DNA of 64,000 nucleotides from Pleurotus ostreatus/Saccharomyces cerevisiae fusant. Its lineage: Eukaryota > Opisthokonta. The stretch's first letter is position 1. Each line of letters opens with the position of its first letter. Location: the NCBI GenBank assembly GCA_024196135.1, contig JAMQCK010000010.1:124001-188000 (forward strand), in the 5' to 3' direction. Positions 44,840 through 56,108 of the stretch are shown piece by piece. The notes under the pieces were generated by a model. The model had not been told where the DNA came from. It saw only the letters and a program-made list of their open reading frames with translations, and searched no databases. The position numbers and the translations under genes are program-made.

Positions 44840-46681
44840 ATGGGCTCACAGCACGTATTCTACCTCATCGCAAAGATCAAACCGCATGGCCGCGGCAAGG
44901 CCACGTATCGCTGCATAGGCGCCCTCTACGCACAGTGGTGCCACGGTTCGATGCCCGTATCCGCCGCACGCCGCGCCATTCAGCTCTTCCGCGTCCCAGA
45001 CAACGCGCAGATCGTGCAAGAGGAGCTGCGCGCGATCGACGGGAAGTATGGCGCCCACAGCAGTGAGGAGCCCGTCATCCCCGCGCGGCCATGCCCCTAC
45101 TCGCTCTTCCTGCTTAATCTTGCCGTTCATTCGAGCTTTCAGCCGGGAGACTACTTCATCGCCATCTCGGGCTCGCATAGGGCGGTCTGCTCTGCCCGTC
45201 AAGGTATCTCGAGCCTGGACTCTACCGTGTTCGATGTGACGGAGGCGGGGAATCCTGCGTGCTCCATAGGGTTCGACACTCCGCTGCGATACCTGAAGGA
45301 TGCGGAGGACCGAGTCTATGGGAGGCTTCAAGGGAAGAACGAGGATGAGCTGGACGAGTACTCGTTGTACGTCAAGAAATTGGCGGACTTCGTTAGCGAC
45401 GTACCGGTGATTGAGGGGCGGCACCTAGAGGAGGCTTGGTCCAAGACGCCAGCACTGGAGGCGAGTGCGGCTGACTCGAATGCGCCCGAAGAGAGCATCG
45501 AGGCGCCAACCATCCCCTCCCTCACCGACCTCACACTCGGCCCGTCGGTCAAGCAATCTTTGGAGGCGGGCGATCTCGATAGTATCGCACCCATCCTCGA
45601 TCAAGGCGACAAGAGACCTCGCATTCTGGACATCCTTCGCGGGTTGTCCCCCTTTCCCGACGCAGCCATCCCAGTATTGAATGCGCTTCTCACTCGAGTG
45701 CAGTCTGACCTCATCGGGCTGCAACTCACGGGCGCGCAGCTCGTGAAGCACCTTGGCAGCGGCCCTGTCGACGTGCTGGACCTCTCAGGAAACGCCGCAC
45801 TGGACGATGACGGTCTGCAAGAGCTGCTCATCCACATCCGTCCCATTCGCCGCCTTGTCCTCTTTCGGACGGCAGTTTCTTCGGACGGCCTGCTCTCGCT
45901 CCTGTCGGACGCTCCCGACCTCTTCTACCACGTCTCCGAGCTCGTCCACCCCGCGCTCCTCGACTGGCCGCAAGAACCCTACGATTCCGTCGGTCCCGCC
46001 TTCACGCTCGAGGCGCACACCGCTGGTACCGCCCTCCCCGGCGTCGGCGCCGTTAGCATCCCCATGCTCTCCCCCGACAACCTCCTGCGCGGTATCACGC
46101 ACTTCGTCCGCGCCTGCCTCCGGAAGGGGAGCGAGCTGCAGACTGGCGCAGGCGACGCAGCACTTGAGGCGGCCATCACCGCGGGCGCGTGCAAGGACTG
46201 GGCGACGCGCAGCGTGTGGTGCACGCCTGCGCCCGTGAAGTACCGCGGCGAGGGCGCATGGGGCCTGGTGCTGTACTGGAAGCCGCGGAGGTCCGCAGAC
46301 ATACCTGGCGTGGATACGTCCAACGGTCGCACACCCACGGACCAGGAGTTCGCCGATGCGTACAACGCTGACCCAGAGATCCTCATCAGCGTGCCGACGT
46401 ATGGTTTCTTGAGCGAAGACCGGCTGCAGGAGGGGATTTCGAATGAAATTTGGGACGCGCGGACGTTCTTGCGCGAGCTCATGGAAGACGGAAAGGCTGA
46501 TTCAGGAGGTGTGAAGCCAGACAATCAGGGTGGCAGACCCGCGTTATCCGAGGACGTTGCGAGGGAGTTCCTGGTCGTATTTGACGAACTGGAGAGAAAG
46601 GCCGGGGTCTTGAGCATGAAGGAGTTCAACGAGATGGCCATGCAGAAGGTTATGTATCAGTCAATAAGGGAATTCCGCTAA
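44840..46681 (+). CDS. Uncharacterised large protein, about 613 aa
   Basis: Single exon from MGSQHVFYLIAKIKPHGRGK to QSIREFR. The frame is open back to 44399, giving 760 codons, but the stretch before 44840 is pyrimidine-rich and overlaps a plausible antisense gene, so the ATG at 44840 is preferred. The N-terminal part has TYRCIGALYAQWCHGSMPVS, PCPYSLFLLNLAVHSSF and QPGDYFIAISG. The middle contains one LRR-like strand, VDVLDLSGNAALDDDGLQEL, after LIGLQLTGAQLVKHLG. The C-terminal half resembles proteins common in Agaricomycete genomes annotated as hypothetical. No catalytic motif, signal peptide or membrane segment is seen. Lack of introns is unusual in this window. Confidence 0.7.
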   Translation: MGSQHVFYLIAKIKPHGRGKATYRCIGALYAQWCHGSMPVSAARRAIQLFRVPDNAQIVQEELRAIDGKYGAHSSEEPVIPARPCPYSLFLLNLAVHSSFQPGDYFIAISGSHRAVCSARQGISSLDSTVFDVTEAGNPACSIGFDTPLRYLKDAEDRVYGRLQGKNEDELDEYSLYVKKLADFVSDVPVIEGRHLEEAWSKTPALEASAADSNAPEESIEAPTIPSLTDLTLGPSVKQSLEAGDLDSIAPILDQGDKRPRILDILRGLSPFPDAAIPVLNALLTRVQSDLIGLQLTGAQLVKHLGSGPVDVLDLSGNAALDDDGLQELLIHIRPIRRLVLFRTAVSSDGLLSLLSDAPDLFYHVSELVHPALLDWPQEPYDSVGPAFTLEAHTAGTALPGVGAVSIPMLSPDNLLRGITHFVRACLRKGSELQTGAGDAALEAAITAGACKDWATRSVWCTPAPVKYRGEGAWGLVLYWKPRRSADIPGVDTSNGRTPTDQEFADAYNADPEILISVPTYGFLSEDRLQEGISNEIWDARTFLRELMEDGKADSGGVKPDNQGGRPALSEDVAREFLVVFDELERKAGVLSMKEFNEMAMQKVMYQSIREFR

Positions 46682-47028
46682 TCGGGAGTGTTCTTGGATG
46701 TTGTCGACCGTCTATAGCGTGGTATCTTGCTCAATGTCACATTCGCGCCTTTGGGTCTCAACGCTCATGCTGAGAGAAGGCTTTGTTTGCATCGCGCCCC
46801 AGAGGTGCTAGAGGAGGGGAAGAGAAGAAAGAGGGTGACGCGTGAGTACGCGACGTGACGAATCTGTGACATTCGTGACGAGACGCGTTCGCAATGCACG
46901 ACCCATTTCCCATTCTTGCTCTTGACCACCATCTTGACCGAAGGATATATATTATGATGGCGCGCTGGGGTAGGGGTCCCTGAAGGAATCTTACTGTAAT
47001 ACATGGTGCGTCTTTACTGCCTTCGCGC
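46682..47028. other. Convergent intergenic spacer
   Basis: Lies between two converging genes, so it should hold both 3' ends. Short open frames on the minus strand have no support. Confidence 0.4.
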
Positions 47029-48548
47029 TCAACGCGGCACCTGATCGACACCACAGATATCGACAATTAGGCGCACAAATATGCGGATGCAGTCGTAGTA
47101 GTCTTCCAATTCCACCCTTTCATCCTGCGAAGAATGCAAAATCAGCTCAATACACAACTTCTTGACTGCTCTCACTCACAGGCATCGTGTTATACTTCCC
47201 TCCGGGTCCACAAACGACGCCCTCCATCCCGAGCCTGCGGTACAAATGCCCCGCGTCCGACCCATAGAAGCAGATCGGCTTGATAGCCCCTGTCGGCTGG
47301 GCGGCTCCCCGGACAGCGGCGTATGCGGTGTTGAGCGACCGGACGATGCGCGAATTGGGATCAACTTCGAAAGACGGCATGTCATGCGCTTCGACGGGGA
47401 TGATCTCGTACTTGAGCTCGGCGAACTTGGCGACCGTCGCGTCGCATGCCGTGGTGAGTGCTTCGCGTACGTCTGCTGCAGTCTGACCAGGAGCTATGCG
47501 ACTGTGGACGTATGAGCTTGCGAAGACGATCGAAAGGGAACACGGACGCGGCGCCCTTGATGACAGCGTAGTCCGCAACTTGAGGCGGTCGCCATTCTGC
47601 CATCTCCTTTCCCAATCCAGCGCGTATGACGCCGACATGACACCGGTTGATACTTGCGTGTACCGGAGATGGCGCGTTCGGGAATGTGAGGTCGGTCAAA
47701 CGGGGAACAAGGTCGGACGCGGCGAGGATGACGTCCGTGGCTTCTTCTCGCTTGCTCATGCTACAGCGAAGGTGAGCTTGCCATGCACGCGCGGTCGAGT
47801 ACGCATATACTCACTGTCGTGTCACGCCAGTCAGCGCAATCTCGAAGATCTCGCTCTCGGCGTGCATGGTGATGGCGCGCACGTCGCTGGGTTCGCAGTT
47901 GACGAAGTAGTCCGCGTTGCAGTGACCTTGCTCGATCGCGGCAACCGTACCTGAGCCTCCTTGCAGCTCGCCAACGACGAAGGTTACTGGCGCTTATAGT
48001 CAGTATGGCGCATACATCCAGTACACTGACGCAGCGAACGCACGGATGACATCCCCCTTCAACTTCCATCCCGCCTTTACAAGCGTTCGCACAGCGCAGA
48101 GGTACGCCGCGCATCCGGCCTTCATATTCGAGACGCCAATGCCGTATATGCAGTTGTCGTCCTTCACGATCCCGCCCCATGGGTCGACCGTCCACCCCTC
48201 GCCGACCGGGTTCGTGTCCATATGCCTGTGGGCTGGTCGTCAGCATGTTCGGTGCCAGCTGTACCTTCGCCCTTCCTCCTTCTTCTCAACGTCATCCACG
48301 ACCACGCACCCATTGAACAGCAGGGTCTTGCCCCCTCCCCTCCCCCTCCACCGACCGATCGCGTTCTGTCGCGCCCCTCCATCGAATGGGTATACCCCAC
48401 CCTCGACGCCCATCTCCTCCATCACGCTCGCGACGTGGTTCGTCACGTCGATCTCGCCCTGCGTCTGCGAGTAGGACTTGATGCGGACGATGTCTTGGAG
48501 TGTGCGCAGGCACTCCGCCTCGTCGATGGAGGGGTAGGTGAGTTGCAT
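47029..48548 (-). CDS. M20-family zinc metallopeptidase / acetylornithine-deacetylase-like amidohydrolase
   Basis: Starts MQLTYPSIDEAECLRTLQDI at 48548. After an intron within LLFNG the next exon opens HMDTNPVGEGWTVDPWGG, with the metal-binding H-x-D of the family. YGIGVSNMKAGCAAYL follows (the bridging Asp region is here S-N, where most members have a D-x-K-G pattern). Next come VTFVVGELQGGSGT, with the general-base Glu, and YFVNCEPSDVRAITMHAE. The dimerisation lid and the final ligand-bearing exons follow (FYGSDAGHLYRRLGMEGVVC; DERVELEDYYDCIRIFVRL), with a stop at 47029. Such enzymes hydrolyse N-acyl amino acids, dipeptides or ureido compounds; the substrate cannot be told. Divergent to a DAL5-type transporter. 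Confidence 0.85.
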
Positions 48549-49245
48549 GGTGAGGGTGGGGGTGGTGATTGCGGTGGCTTGCTGTTTGCGAGGCTCAGAT
48601 GGTGAGGGTTGTTGGAGAGTGTGTGTACTCCAGGGTGCTGTCCTCAGGGTGGCTAGATAATGACAGGCGGGATTGGCGCGCGATAAGCGCTGGACACTGT
48701 CGGGATGTCGCCGCCAGGCGCAGGTTGGGGCGCGGACGAGGCTTGAGCTTGCAGTCCAGGGCGGGGCAGGCCAACCTTATCAGCGGGATCGTCGGATCAC
48801 ATACATCACACGGACGAAGTTCGAACTCCCGCTGCAGCGGAGGCGCAGGACGAGGGTCGGGCACGTCGTCGGTCGCCCGTGGTTGTGATCGGTGAGCATC
48901 ACTTCCTCCCCGCTGGCGGTGCGCCCTCCAAGATTCCCATATTGACCACTCCCCGTGCAGTTCTGCTTCGACGCGCAAAGACTTCAGCATGCGGCCCGCT
49001 CCCGATACGACTCGGTCTATCGACGCGCGCCTTATCTCTGGAAGCAGTCGGTGTTGTTGCCTACGCGCAGATCAAGCGCTAGCCCACCTGCGTCACCTGG
49101 ATCGCAGCCTCTATAAAAGTCGCGCGCGGTGACATGCGCCTGCGGTGCGCCCTCGTCGCATCGCGCACGCTCGACGATCCCCGTGATAGTCCCGACCACG
49201 ACCACGACACCACCAACGATCTTGGCGCCGCCTACGATTCAAACG
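48549..49245. promoter_or_regulatory. Divergent promoter with three GATAAG sites
   Basis: GATAAG at 48682-48687 (plus), and CTTATC (GATAAG on minus) at 48776-48781 and 49031-49036, within 700 nt of GC-rich spacer. GATA factors of the AreA/Nit2 type bind this word. No coding exon is supported. Confidence 0.5.
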
Positions 49246-51380
49246 ATGTCAACCACGCCCAACGACGAAAAGTTCGACTACCCAGCGTCGCCCGTCGTCG
49301 ATGAGCTGAAGCACTCGGACCTGTCGCACGCGGACGAGGGGTATCAGACGTATGTGACGACGGCGGACACGGTGCCCGTGGACGAGGAGGAGAGCAAGCG
49401 CATTGCGCGGATGCTGGATTGGAGGCTGTTGCCGTTGAGTACGTCGTTCATTCTTCATGGATGGGGGGGGGAAGGGGGAAAGGGTAGATGCTGATCAGAG
49501 CGGCAGTGTGCGTGCTGTACGGTCTTTGCTATGTGGACAAGACGGCCATGAGTTGGGCGGTTCTGTTCAACTTCCGGGAGGACTTGAACTTGAAGGGGGA
49601 TGATTACTCGTGGGCGAGCTCGATATTCTGTAAGTGCACCGCTTTCGCGTCTAGGTAGATGCTGACGGCCAATTAGACTTGTGCGCCCGCTCCGTTAACT
49701 TGTCCTCGACCTAACTTGACCCTTGACTTACAGCGGCTACCTGGGCGGACAGTATCCTGCGGCCTGGCTGAACGCGCGCTTCCCGACTGCGAAACTCATC
49801 GCTTGCGCGACCATCTGCTGGGGCTCCCTCATGATCGCCCATATTGGCTGCAGATCATACGGCGCGCTCATCACTGTCCGCTTCCTTCTGGGTAAGCCGC
49901 ACGCGATATGTATGTTGCTTGAACTATGCTGATTGTCCGGACCAGGTGTCGCCGAGGCGCCCATCGTCCCGACCTTCGTCAACTACACCTCCGTGTGGTA
50001 CACGCGCAAGGAGCAGGTCTTCCGCTCGCTCATCTGGGGCGCGATGCAGGGCTCGTTCTACATCGTCTTCACGCTCGCGTCGTACGGATGTGCGTTGCCC
50101 TTCCTCCTTCTCGACTCCTGCTTCCTCTGACTGACTGCTAACTCTTCAGTGGGTCACATCACCGGCACCAAGATCGAGTCCTGGGCGTACATCTTCCTCG
50201 TCCTCGGCCTGCTGTCCATCCTCACGGGCATCGGGTGGATGTTCATGCCGGAGGTGCCGACGAAGGCAAGGTTCTTGACTGAGGAGCAGAAGATCATTGC
50301 CGTCCGGCGTGTGGCGGAGAATATGACGGGGACGAAGGGGCATACCTGTAGGTTCTGGGGCAGGGCGCACAAGGGTTCTCGAGGCTGAATGATCGCGCAG
50401 GGCAAAACTACCAGATCAAGCATGCGTTCACGGACCCGATGGCATGGACTATCTGGATCTACTGCTTCATCGCTATGGTGCCGAATGGTGGTTTGACGAG
50501 CTTTAATCAGTTGGTCATCAAAGGCTTTGGCTTCACGACGTTCCAGACGCTGCTGGTGGGCATGCCGCAGAGTATCGTCTCTTCTGGGAGTATGGTGGTC
50601 TGGTCGTAAGTCCGCATCTCACTTGTCGGTAGAGAAGGGTGTTCACCTTCGCGCACAGGCTTCTCTCGATCAAGTACGGCAACCTGCGCACGCTCGGCTT
50701 GAGCTTGCCTCTCATTCCAGCTATTGCCGGTGGGTGATGCTTGCGAGGATGCAAGACCTTTTACTCACGAATATGCTAGGTATCGCGACTGTATACGCAA
50801 CTGAGGATGGCAACTACAGCAAGTGGGGTCGCGTCGTCGCCTACTGGCTGATCAACAGGTGCGCCACTATTCTTTCAACCTGCCCTCGCTTCGCTGATCC
50901 GGTCCTTCAGCTACGCTGTCACCTGGCCCTTCACCTTGACTGTCCTCGGCCAGAACTTCGCGGGTCACACCAAGCGCGCCGTCGTCTACGCGATCTTGAT
51001 GTGCTGCAACGCGGCGGGAAATATCTCAGGTAGGCCTCCTTCCACATAGGCGCTTTCATTCCCTAAGCAATCATTGTAGGACCCTTCATGTTCCCTGACA
51101 GCGACGCGCCGCGATACACGAAAGCGCTCACCATCATCTTGTGCATGTGTAAGTCGACATTTGACCCTTTGAGCCCACACCGTGCTAAGACTCTGCCTCA
51201 GTCTGCGCGCAGTTTGCCATCGGCGTCTTCATGCGCATATACATGGCGCGCTTCAACGTCCATCGAGACCAGAAGTACGGGAAGGTGACCGGGTCGACGG
51301 ACTTGACTTTCCAGGGCGCGAAAGCAGGTTTGTTGGACAAGACCGACCAAGAGAACAAGGAGTTCCGATACGTTTTGTAG
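49246..51380 (+). CDS. MFS transporter, allantoate-permease (DAL5/ACS) family
   Basis: Twelve-helix major facilitator with a 60-residue cytosolic N-terminus. The start MSTTPNDEKFDY (49246) is chosen; an ATG at 49129 is in frame but precedes only low-complexity Thr/Pro sequence. Blocks: LYGLCYVDKTAMSWAVLFNF, SIFYFGYLGGQYPAAWLNAR, GVAEAPIVPTFVNYTSVWYT, PEVPTKARFLTEEQK, TDPMAWTIWIYCFIAMVPNG, FTLTVLGQNFAGHTKRAVVY, and a final NVHRDQKYGK cytosolic tail. These are typical of fungal anion:cation symporters for allantoate, nicotinate, pantothenate and similar organic anions. A 4-nt micro-exon (49677-49680, ACTT) is required to read SIFYFGYL. Many short introns, all GT-AG; stop 51378-51380. Confidence 0.88.
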
Positions 51381-51757
51381 ATTGTGTTGCCTCCCATATT
51401 TTCTTTTCGACGGCTCGGGAATGTTGTGTGGGTCCATGCTTGACACTATCGACGCTCGATCGGCATCTGCCGAGAGCGCAAATCACCTCTCTTTCTCCTC
51501 TCCGCCAGGCTGCCCAAATTACTCGTTGCGCATCTTTTCAATGAGGCTGGGCTTTGAGAGAACTTGTGGACTCTTCTAGGCGCTCTACTGGTATTGATGA
51601 CCGCGGCTTGACGTTGTGGTCTTGGCTATAGCATTTCATCGTGGGAGAAATCACTGCGCGAGTCATGAGTTCAACATCGTCTTGAGTCACCATTCTCTCC
51701 TTTGGATTCGACGCCCATCGCAGCTAGGACCAGCCGCCTTGACCACAGCATATCAGG

Positions 51758-52923
51758 ATGACAGCCAGCAAGATACCCTTCAGCACTCTCGATGTCTTCA
51801 CGGATCGCCCCTTTATCGGCAACCAGCTCGGTGTTGTCCGAGTACCAGCGGACACTCCCCTTTCGCAGGCACAGAGGGCAGCGATTGCGCGCGAATTCAA
51901 TCTCTCTGAAACTATCTTTGTGAACGAACCAGTGGAAGGGGGTGGCGGATCTGGTAAGTGCTATTTACCACCATTTGATCTGCTGCGTTTCTCGTGCAAA
52001 CTCCGTCCTTTGGGTTGCGGTACTCACCCCGGATTCTTTTAGCTGTCGTCGTACCCATCAACATCCACATCGAGGATGGTGGCGAGATACCTTTCGCTGG
52101 CCACCCGACCGTAGGCGGCGGCTATTACAACGCCCGCCGCTTCCCTGACCGCGACATCGTGCTTCGCACACTCGCAGGCGACATGCCCGTCACCCGCATC
52201 CTCGACGCCAACGGGACCCTTACCGGCACGCGCGTAGGCGTCGCCGTCGACTTCATGGACCACGGGCACCTTGAGACCCCGCGGCTCGCTGAGCTCCAGC
52301 CCGGCCTGACGGCGGACGATTATGTCCAGCGCACGGCGCAGGGGAGCGACGCGGAGGTGGATATCTACCCGACGGCGTCGATTGTGAAGGGCATGACGTT
52401 TGTGCTGCTGGAGTTGGCGTCGGTGGATGCGCTGGCGAGGATGAGTGTGTTCCCTACGCGCGTGCGGCCGGCGCATGGGGCGCTTGGGGATTGGGAGGGG
52501 TTGGTCGGCGTGTACGCCTTCGTGCGCTTGGCAGAGGAGGGGAACACGACGAAGTTCAGGACGCGCATGATGCTTGGACCCTTGGAGGACCCTGGTACGC
52601 TGTCCAGTCAACGTTGCCCTGCATCGTAGTCTGATGGATTCGATAGCCACTGGATCGGCGGCATCGACTCTCGCCGGATGGCTGGGCAAGCAGAAGGGAC
52701 CTGGGAGGTGAGAGGAAACTCCATATGGGGTTGAATACCTACTGACGAGCACACTAGCTGGAAGATCCTCATTACACAGGGCGTGGAGATGGGGCGTCGC
52801 AGCGAGATTGAGGTGAACGTCAAAATAACTGAGGGTGGTGATATTGGAAGCATCCAACTCGGCGGGAGCGTATGCGAAGTCATGGAAGGTAATATCGTTG
52901 TACCAGAGGAAGGGAGTCGGTGA
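51758..52923 (+). CDS. PhzF-family (phenazine-biosynthesis-like / isomerase) protein
   Basis: Exons 51758-51953, 52043-52594, 52647-52707 and 52758-52923. The PhzF/diaminopimelate-epimerase fold is recognised from FSTLDVFTDRPFIGNQLGVV, REFNLSETIFV (with the catalytic Glu region), IPFAGHPTVGGGYY, then in the second half-domain DPATGSAASTLAGWL and IEVNVK...GSIQLGGSVCEVMEG. About 325 residues, intact. The second domain is longer than in bacterial PhzF, with an extra segment after MPVTRILDANG. Members are isomerases of small acids and epoxides; the fungal substrate is unknown. The long minus-strand frame at 52039-53010 is a shadow. Confidence 0.87.
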
Positions 52924-53023
52924 CTGTACGAATAGTGCACGTGCAGTGGTATCTATGGGACCTTGTACTTGAGCATCGAGTACATGAGATGTAAATTCGG
53001 AAGCATACACATAACCGCACCAT

Positions 53024-54849
53024 CTACTGAGATGGAGCTGACGCCGGCGCTGCAGCCGCTACTCCAGGCCCGGCAGCAACAGCGGGTGACGCGCCTTCAG
53101 CAGCAGGGCTAGCGGCCGTTGCAGCCTGCTCTCCACCGCTTGGAGAGGCGGCCGGAAGGCCAGGATACATGGCCGCGAAATCTGCCATGATTCCCGCAAA
53201 CATCGGCGGCTCGCGCGTCTCACCCATCGCCCGGCACTCATCTAGTAACTTGCGCAGCTCGGCTACGCCACCAGTTGGTGCATCTTCTTCGTCTTCGTCC
53301 TCTTCCTCGATCGGCGGTACCTGGTACTCCCAGCTGATCTCCTCTTCCTCGTCGCTCGAGCTCCCTTCGCTCTCTTCTTCGTCTTCTGCCTCGTCCTCGT
53401 CTTGCGGCAGCGTACCCAACAGCTGCCCCGTGCAGTCCTCGAGCCGCACTCCGATGCGCTCGAGCGTGCCGTACCACTTCTCCCAGCGCTCGATGCCACC
53501 CTCTTCCACACTCGGCCCATCCTCGCGGTTGAGATCGATGAGCATGGACCGGCTGAGCGCGCGCACGCGCTGAAGGCGAGGGAAGTATAGCTTGTTGAGT
53601 GCAGCAACGTTCATGTCGTTCGACCTCCGCACGAGGTGCGCGCGCAGCGGCTCCACGCTCGCGTACGCCGCCGCGTACCCGACGCCGAACGCGTACATGA
53701 GCCCATGCAGCCCGACCGTCTCGATATTCTCGTGCGGGCGCAGGACGAGCGTGCTGGTTGGCGTGTCCGCGAGCCCGTGCTCATAGGGCAGGCGCCAGTC
53801 CCCGTTGAAGCACAGCGTCTTCAGCGCGGGCGCGAGGTGCAGGATGCGCGGCATGTCGAGCGGCGGGATGCACTGCAGGTCGAGGAAGAGCAGCCGCGCG
53901 CCGTGGCGGGTGAGGAACTGCACCACGTCCGGCTGGTCGGTGCGGTTGTTCCCGCAGTCGATGGAGAGGCTGCGCAGGCTGGGCAGCGTCCACCCCGTCG
54001 CCTGCTCGAGGAACTCCTGGATGTTGCCGCGCACGACGAGCTGCTGCAGGCAGGGGAGCGTGAGGTTGATGTCCGACGCGGAGCCCAGGACGACGACGTT
54101 GTCCGAGTCCGAGTCCGTCGGGGGCTCGAACTCGATGTGCGCGGCGATGATGTTGGGCAGGCAGTCCAGCGCCCAGATCACCTTGTGCATCTCGCTGCTT
54201 GGTACGATCCAGCGTACCGTGCGGAGGGAGCGGCAGGCGTAGGTGGCCAGCGCGTCTGCGACGGGGCCGAAGGTGTCGCCGAGGGACCAGTCGATGATGA
54301 AGATCTCGAGGTTCGGGCAGTGCTTGATGACGTTGATGAGCGCGCGCTCCATGTCCATCATGGTGAGCCCGCGGTTCGTGTTCGCGTAGTAGCGCGTTAG
54401 GTGAAGGCGGCGGCTCCACCAACCGATGGATTTTGTCTTTGTGGTGGCGATGGTGGCGGATGCGTCCAGGGCATCACTGAGCTTTTGGAGGCGAGCGGGG
54501 TCGTTGAAGAAGAGGCAGCGGTACATAAATTCGGCGCCTATCTGGCGGAATGCTCGACAGGTCGACCTAATGGACTATATCCATCAAGAAGCATTAATAC
54601 CCTGTATCAATCGCAACAAACAATAAGGAAGTATACCTTTTTGGTGAAGTAGGCCCTTCGTTGAACCAAGTTTATGGCCTCTTGCGGTGACCGAAGGGTC
54701 CATTCCCCAAATGGGTTCTTGAACCATGCAGACTCAGCCATAACGGTCGGAAGGCCATACTGAAAGATGACATCCTCGTCAGATGCGAGGTCGAAGATCT
54801 GGTTCCAAATCTCCGAAGGCAAAGCCAGTGCCGCGGGGCCGTCTTCCAT
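53024..54849 (-). CDS. F-box protein, Agaricomycete type
   Basis: Exon 1 (54849-54637) starts MEDGPAALALPSEIWNQIFD, a short F-box for SKP1 binding; in-frame ATGs exist slightly upstream. A 62-nt intron is followed by exon 2 from 54574: TCRAFRQIGAEFMYRCLFFN and a long LRR-like region (LIEIF/LRTVRW/LQQLVVRG/LRSLSIDCG patterns). An acidic stretch (DEDEAEDEEESEGSSSDEEE) and an Ala/Pro-rich C-terminus follow. Such proteins are in large, fast-evolving families and should recruit unknown substrates to SCF ubiquitin ligases. Frame intact; third positions are strongly GC, producing long shadow frames on the plus strand. Confidence 0.82.
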
Positions 54850-55658
54850 AGCTTTATGGGGTTCTATTTCACTGAGTAAGTTCATCAGATATTTCTGTTT
54901 ATTTCTAATCAAATGACTCACAATCACAGGCGAACAAAAGAAAGCCCTTAATGCAGCGGAAGAAGCAGGAAACGGTCGCGCCTCTGAGTAAGTTCGAGAG
55001 ACCCTGTACCGGCACTGAGAGAGGAACTAGAGCAATTCAAGGATGAGAAACAGAGATCTTTTCGCGTATGTTGAATCTCAGTCCGCAATCGCGTCTGCGT
55101 CGCGCCTTGAATGGTGGACGCGTTCAACATTCGGGGCGCACGTGTGCGCAACTGTGACCGGTGACGTGACTATACTTCCCACGGCAACGCCACGTACTTC
55201 CTTTTCTTGAACGGTCACCTGGTTGTTCGACTTGCGCCGGGGCCCTGTGCGTCTGGACAATGTCTCGCGCCGCCCAGTCCCGCGCTCTGGGGAACTTCAG
55301 GCGGGGCACCCCGAGGATCTCAGCGCGCGACGCCCTCCGCAACAACTCGCTCACGGACTGGACTTGCCCACCATGGTCTCCGACTTGGGGCGCGAATCCC
55401 CGCGCGCGCGTCACCGTGACTGAATCGCGCAGACCACCTGCTCCCCCAGCCACGGTCGTCTGACCTCCCCTGCCTGCTACCCCGCACCTAATACCCGCAA
55501 ACACCTAGACAGGCCGATTCTCCCACCTATATAAGCTGCGCGGGTCGCTTGACCGCCCCCCAAGCGCACTTGGTCTCCTACCCTGGTCATCCGCCTAGGC
55601 CTGAACGCAGCGTTTACTCCCGCCTTTTAAGTCGTCCCCCTCGCATTGTCAATTGAAC
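54850..55658. other. Divergent spacer
   Basis: Contains the promoters of the F-box gene and of the small gene at 55659 (TATATAAG near 55529-55536). No other gene supported. Confidence 0.4.
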
Positions 55659-56108
55659 ATGGCCGACGTCGAGAAGTCCATCGAGCTCAACGACGCCATC
55701 TTCTGCGCGCAGCACTTCAAGGAGGTCGTGAGTATCGTTGTCTCCCCTATTGTCGTGTTCGTCGTCGCTGACGAGCGCATTAGTGCACGGAATGCGATGT
55801 GGACTTCCGCGAAGAGAATGACGGGTTCTTCGGGGTGCGCAGTCCCTTCCCCTTGACTCGTGAGACCTGCTGACGTTGCGCGTGCCAGTTCGACCCCATG
55901 AACCGTGAGGGACTAGAAGCCCCTGCCTCCAGCACCACGAAGGACGGCACCTACCAGTGCAAGAAGCACGGCTCTGCCTGTACGTGCGCGTCCTCTTGCT
56001 GCCGTGGTCGATGTCGCTGACTGTCCCCAAGCCTGCAACCAATGCTACGGCTGGAAGAAGCAGATCACCCGCGCGCGTGTGGCTGCTAAGAAGGCTGGCA
56101 AGAAGTAA
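55659..56108 (+). CDS. Small Cys-rich protein, about 97 aa, probable zinc binder
   Basis: Four short exons with GT-AG introns give MADVEKSIELNDAIFCAQHF, KE(V)CTECDVDFREENDGFFG, FDPMNREGLEAPASSTTKDG, TYQCKKHGSASCNQCYGWKK and a basic tail ending RVAAKKAGKK. The pattern C-x(n)-C-x2-C ... C-x2-H ... C-x2-C has enough Cys/His to hold two zinc ions, loosely MYND-like but without the standard spacing. I do not recognise the family; it may be a conserved basidiomycete protein. TATA box about 125 nt upstream. Small size means gene finders may miss it. Confidence 0.6.

Noticed and set aside
52039..53010. 323-codon minus-strand frame over PhzF
   Set aside because: Shadow frame; plus strand encodes conserved PhzF motifs.
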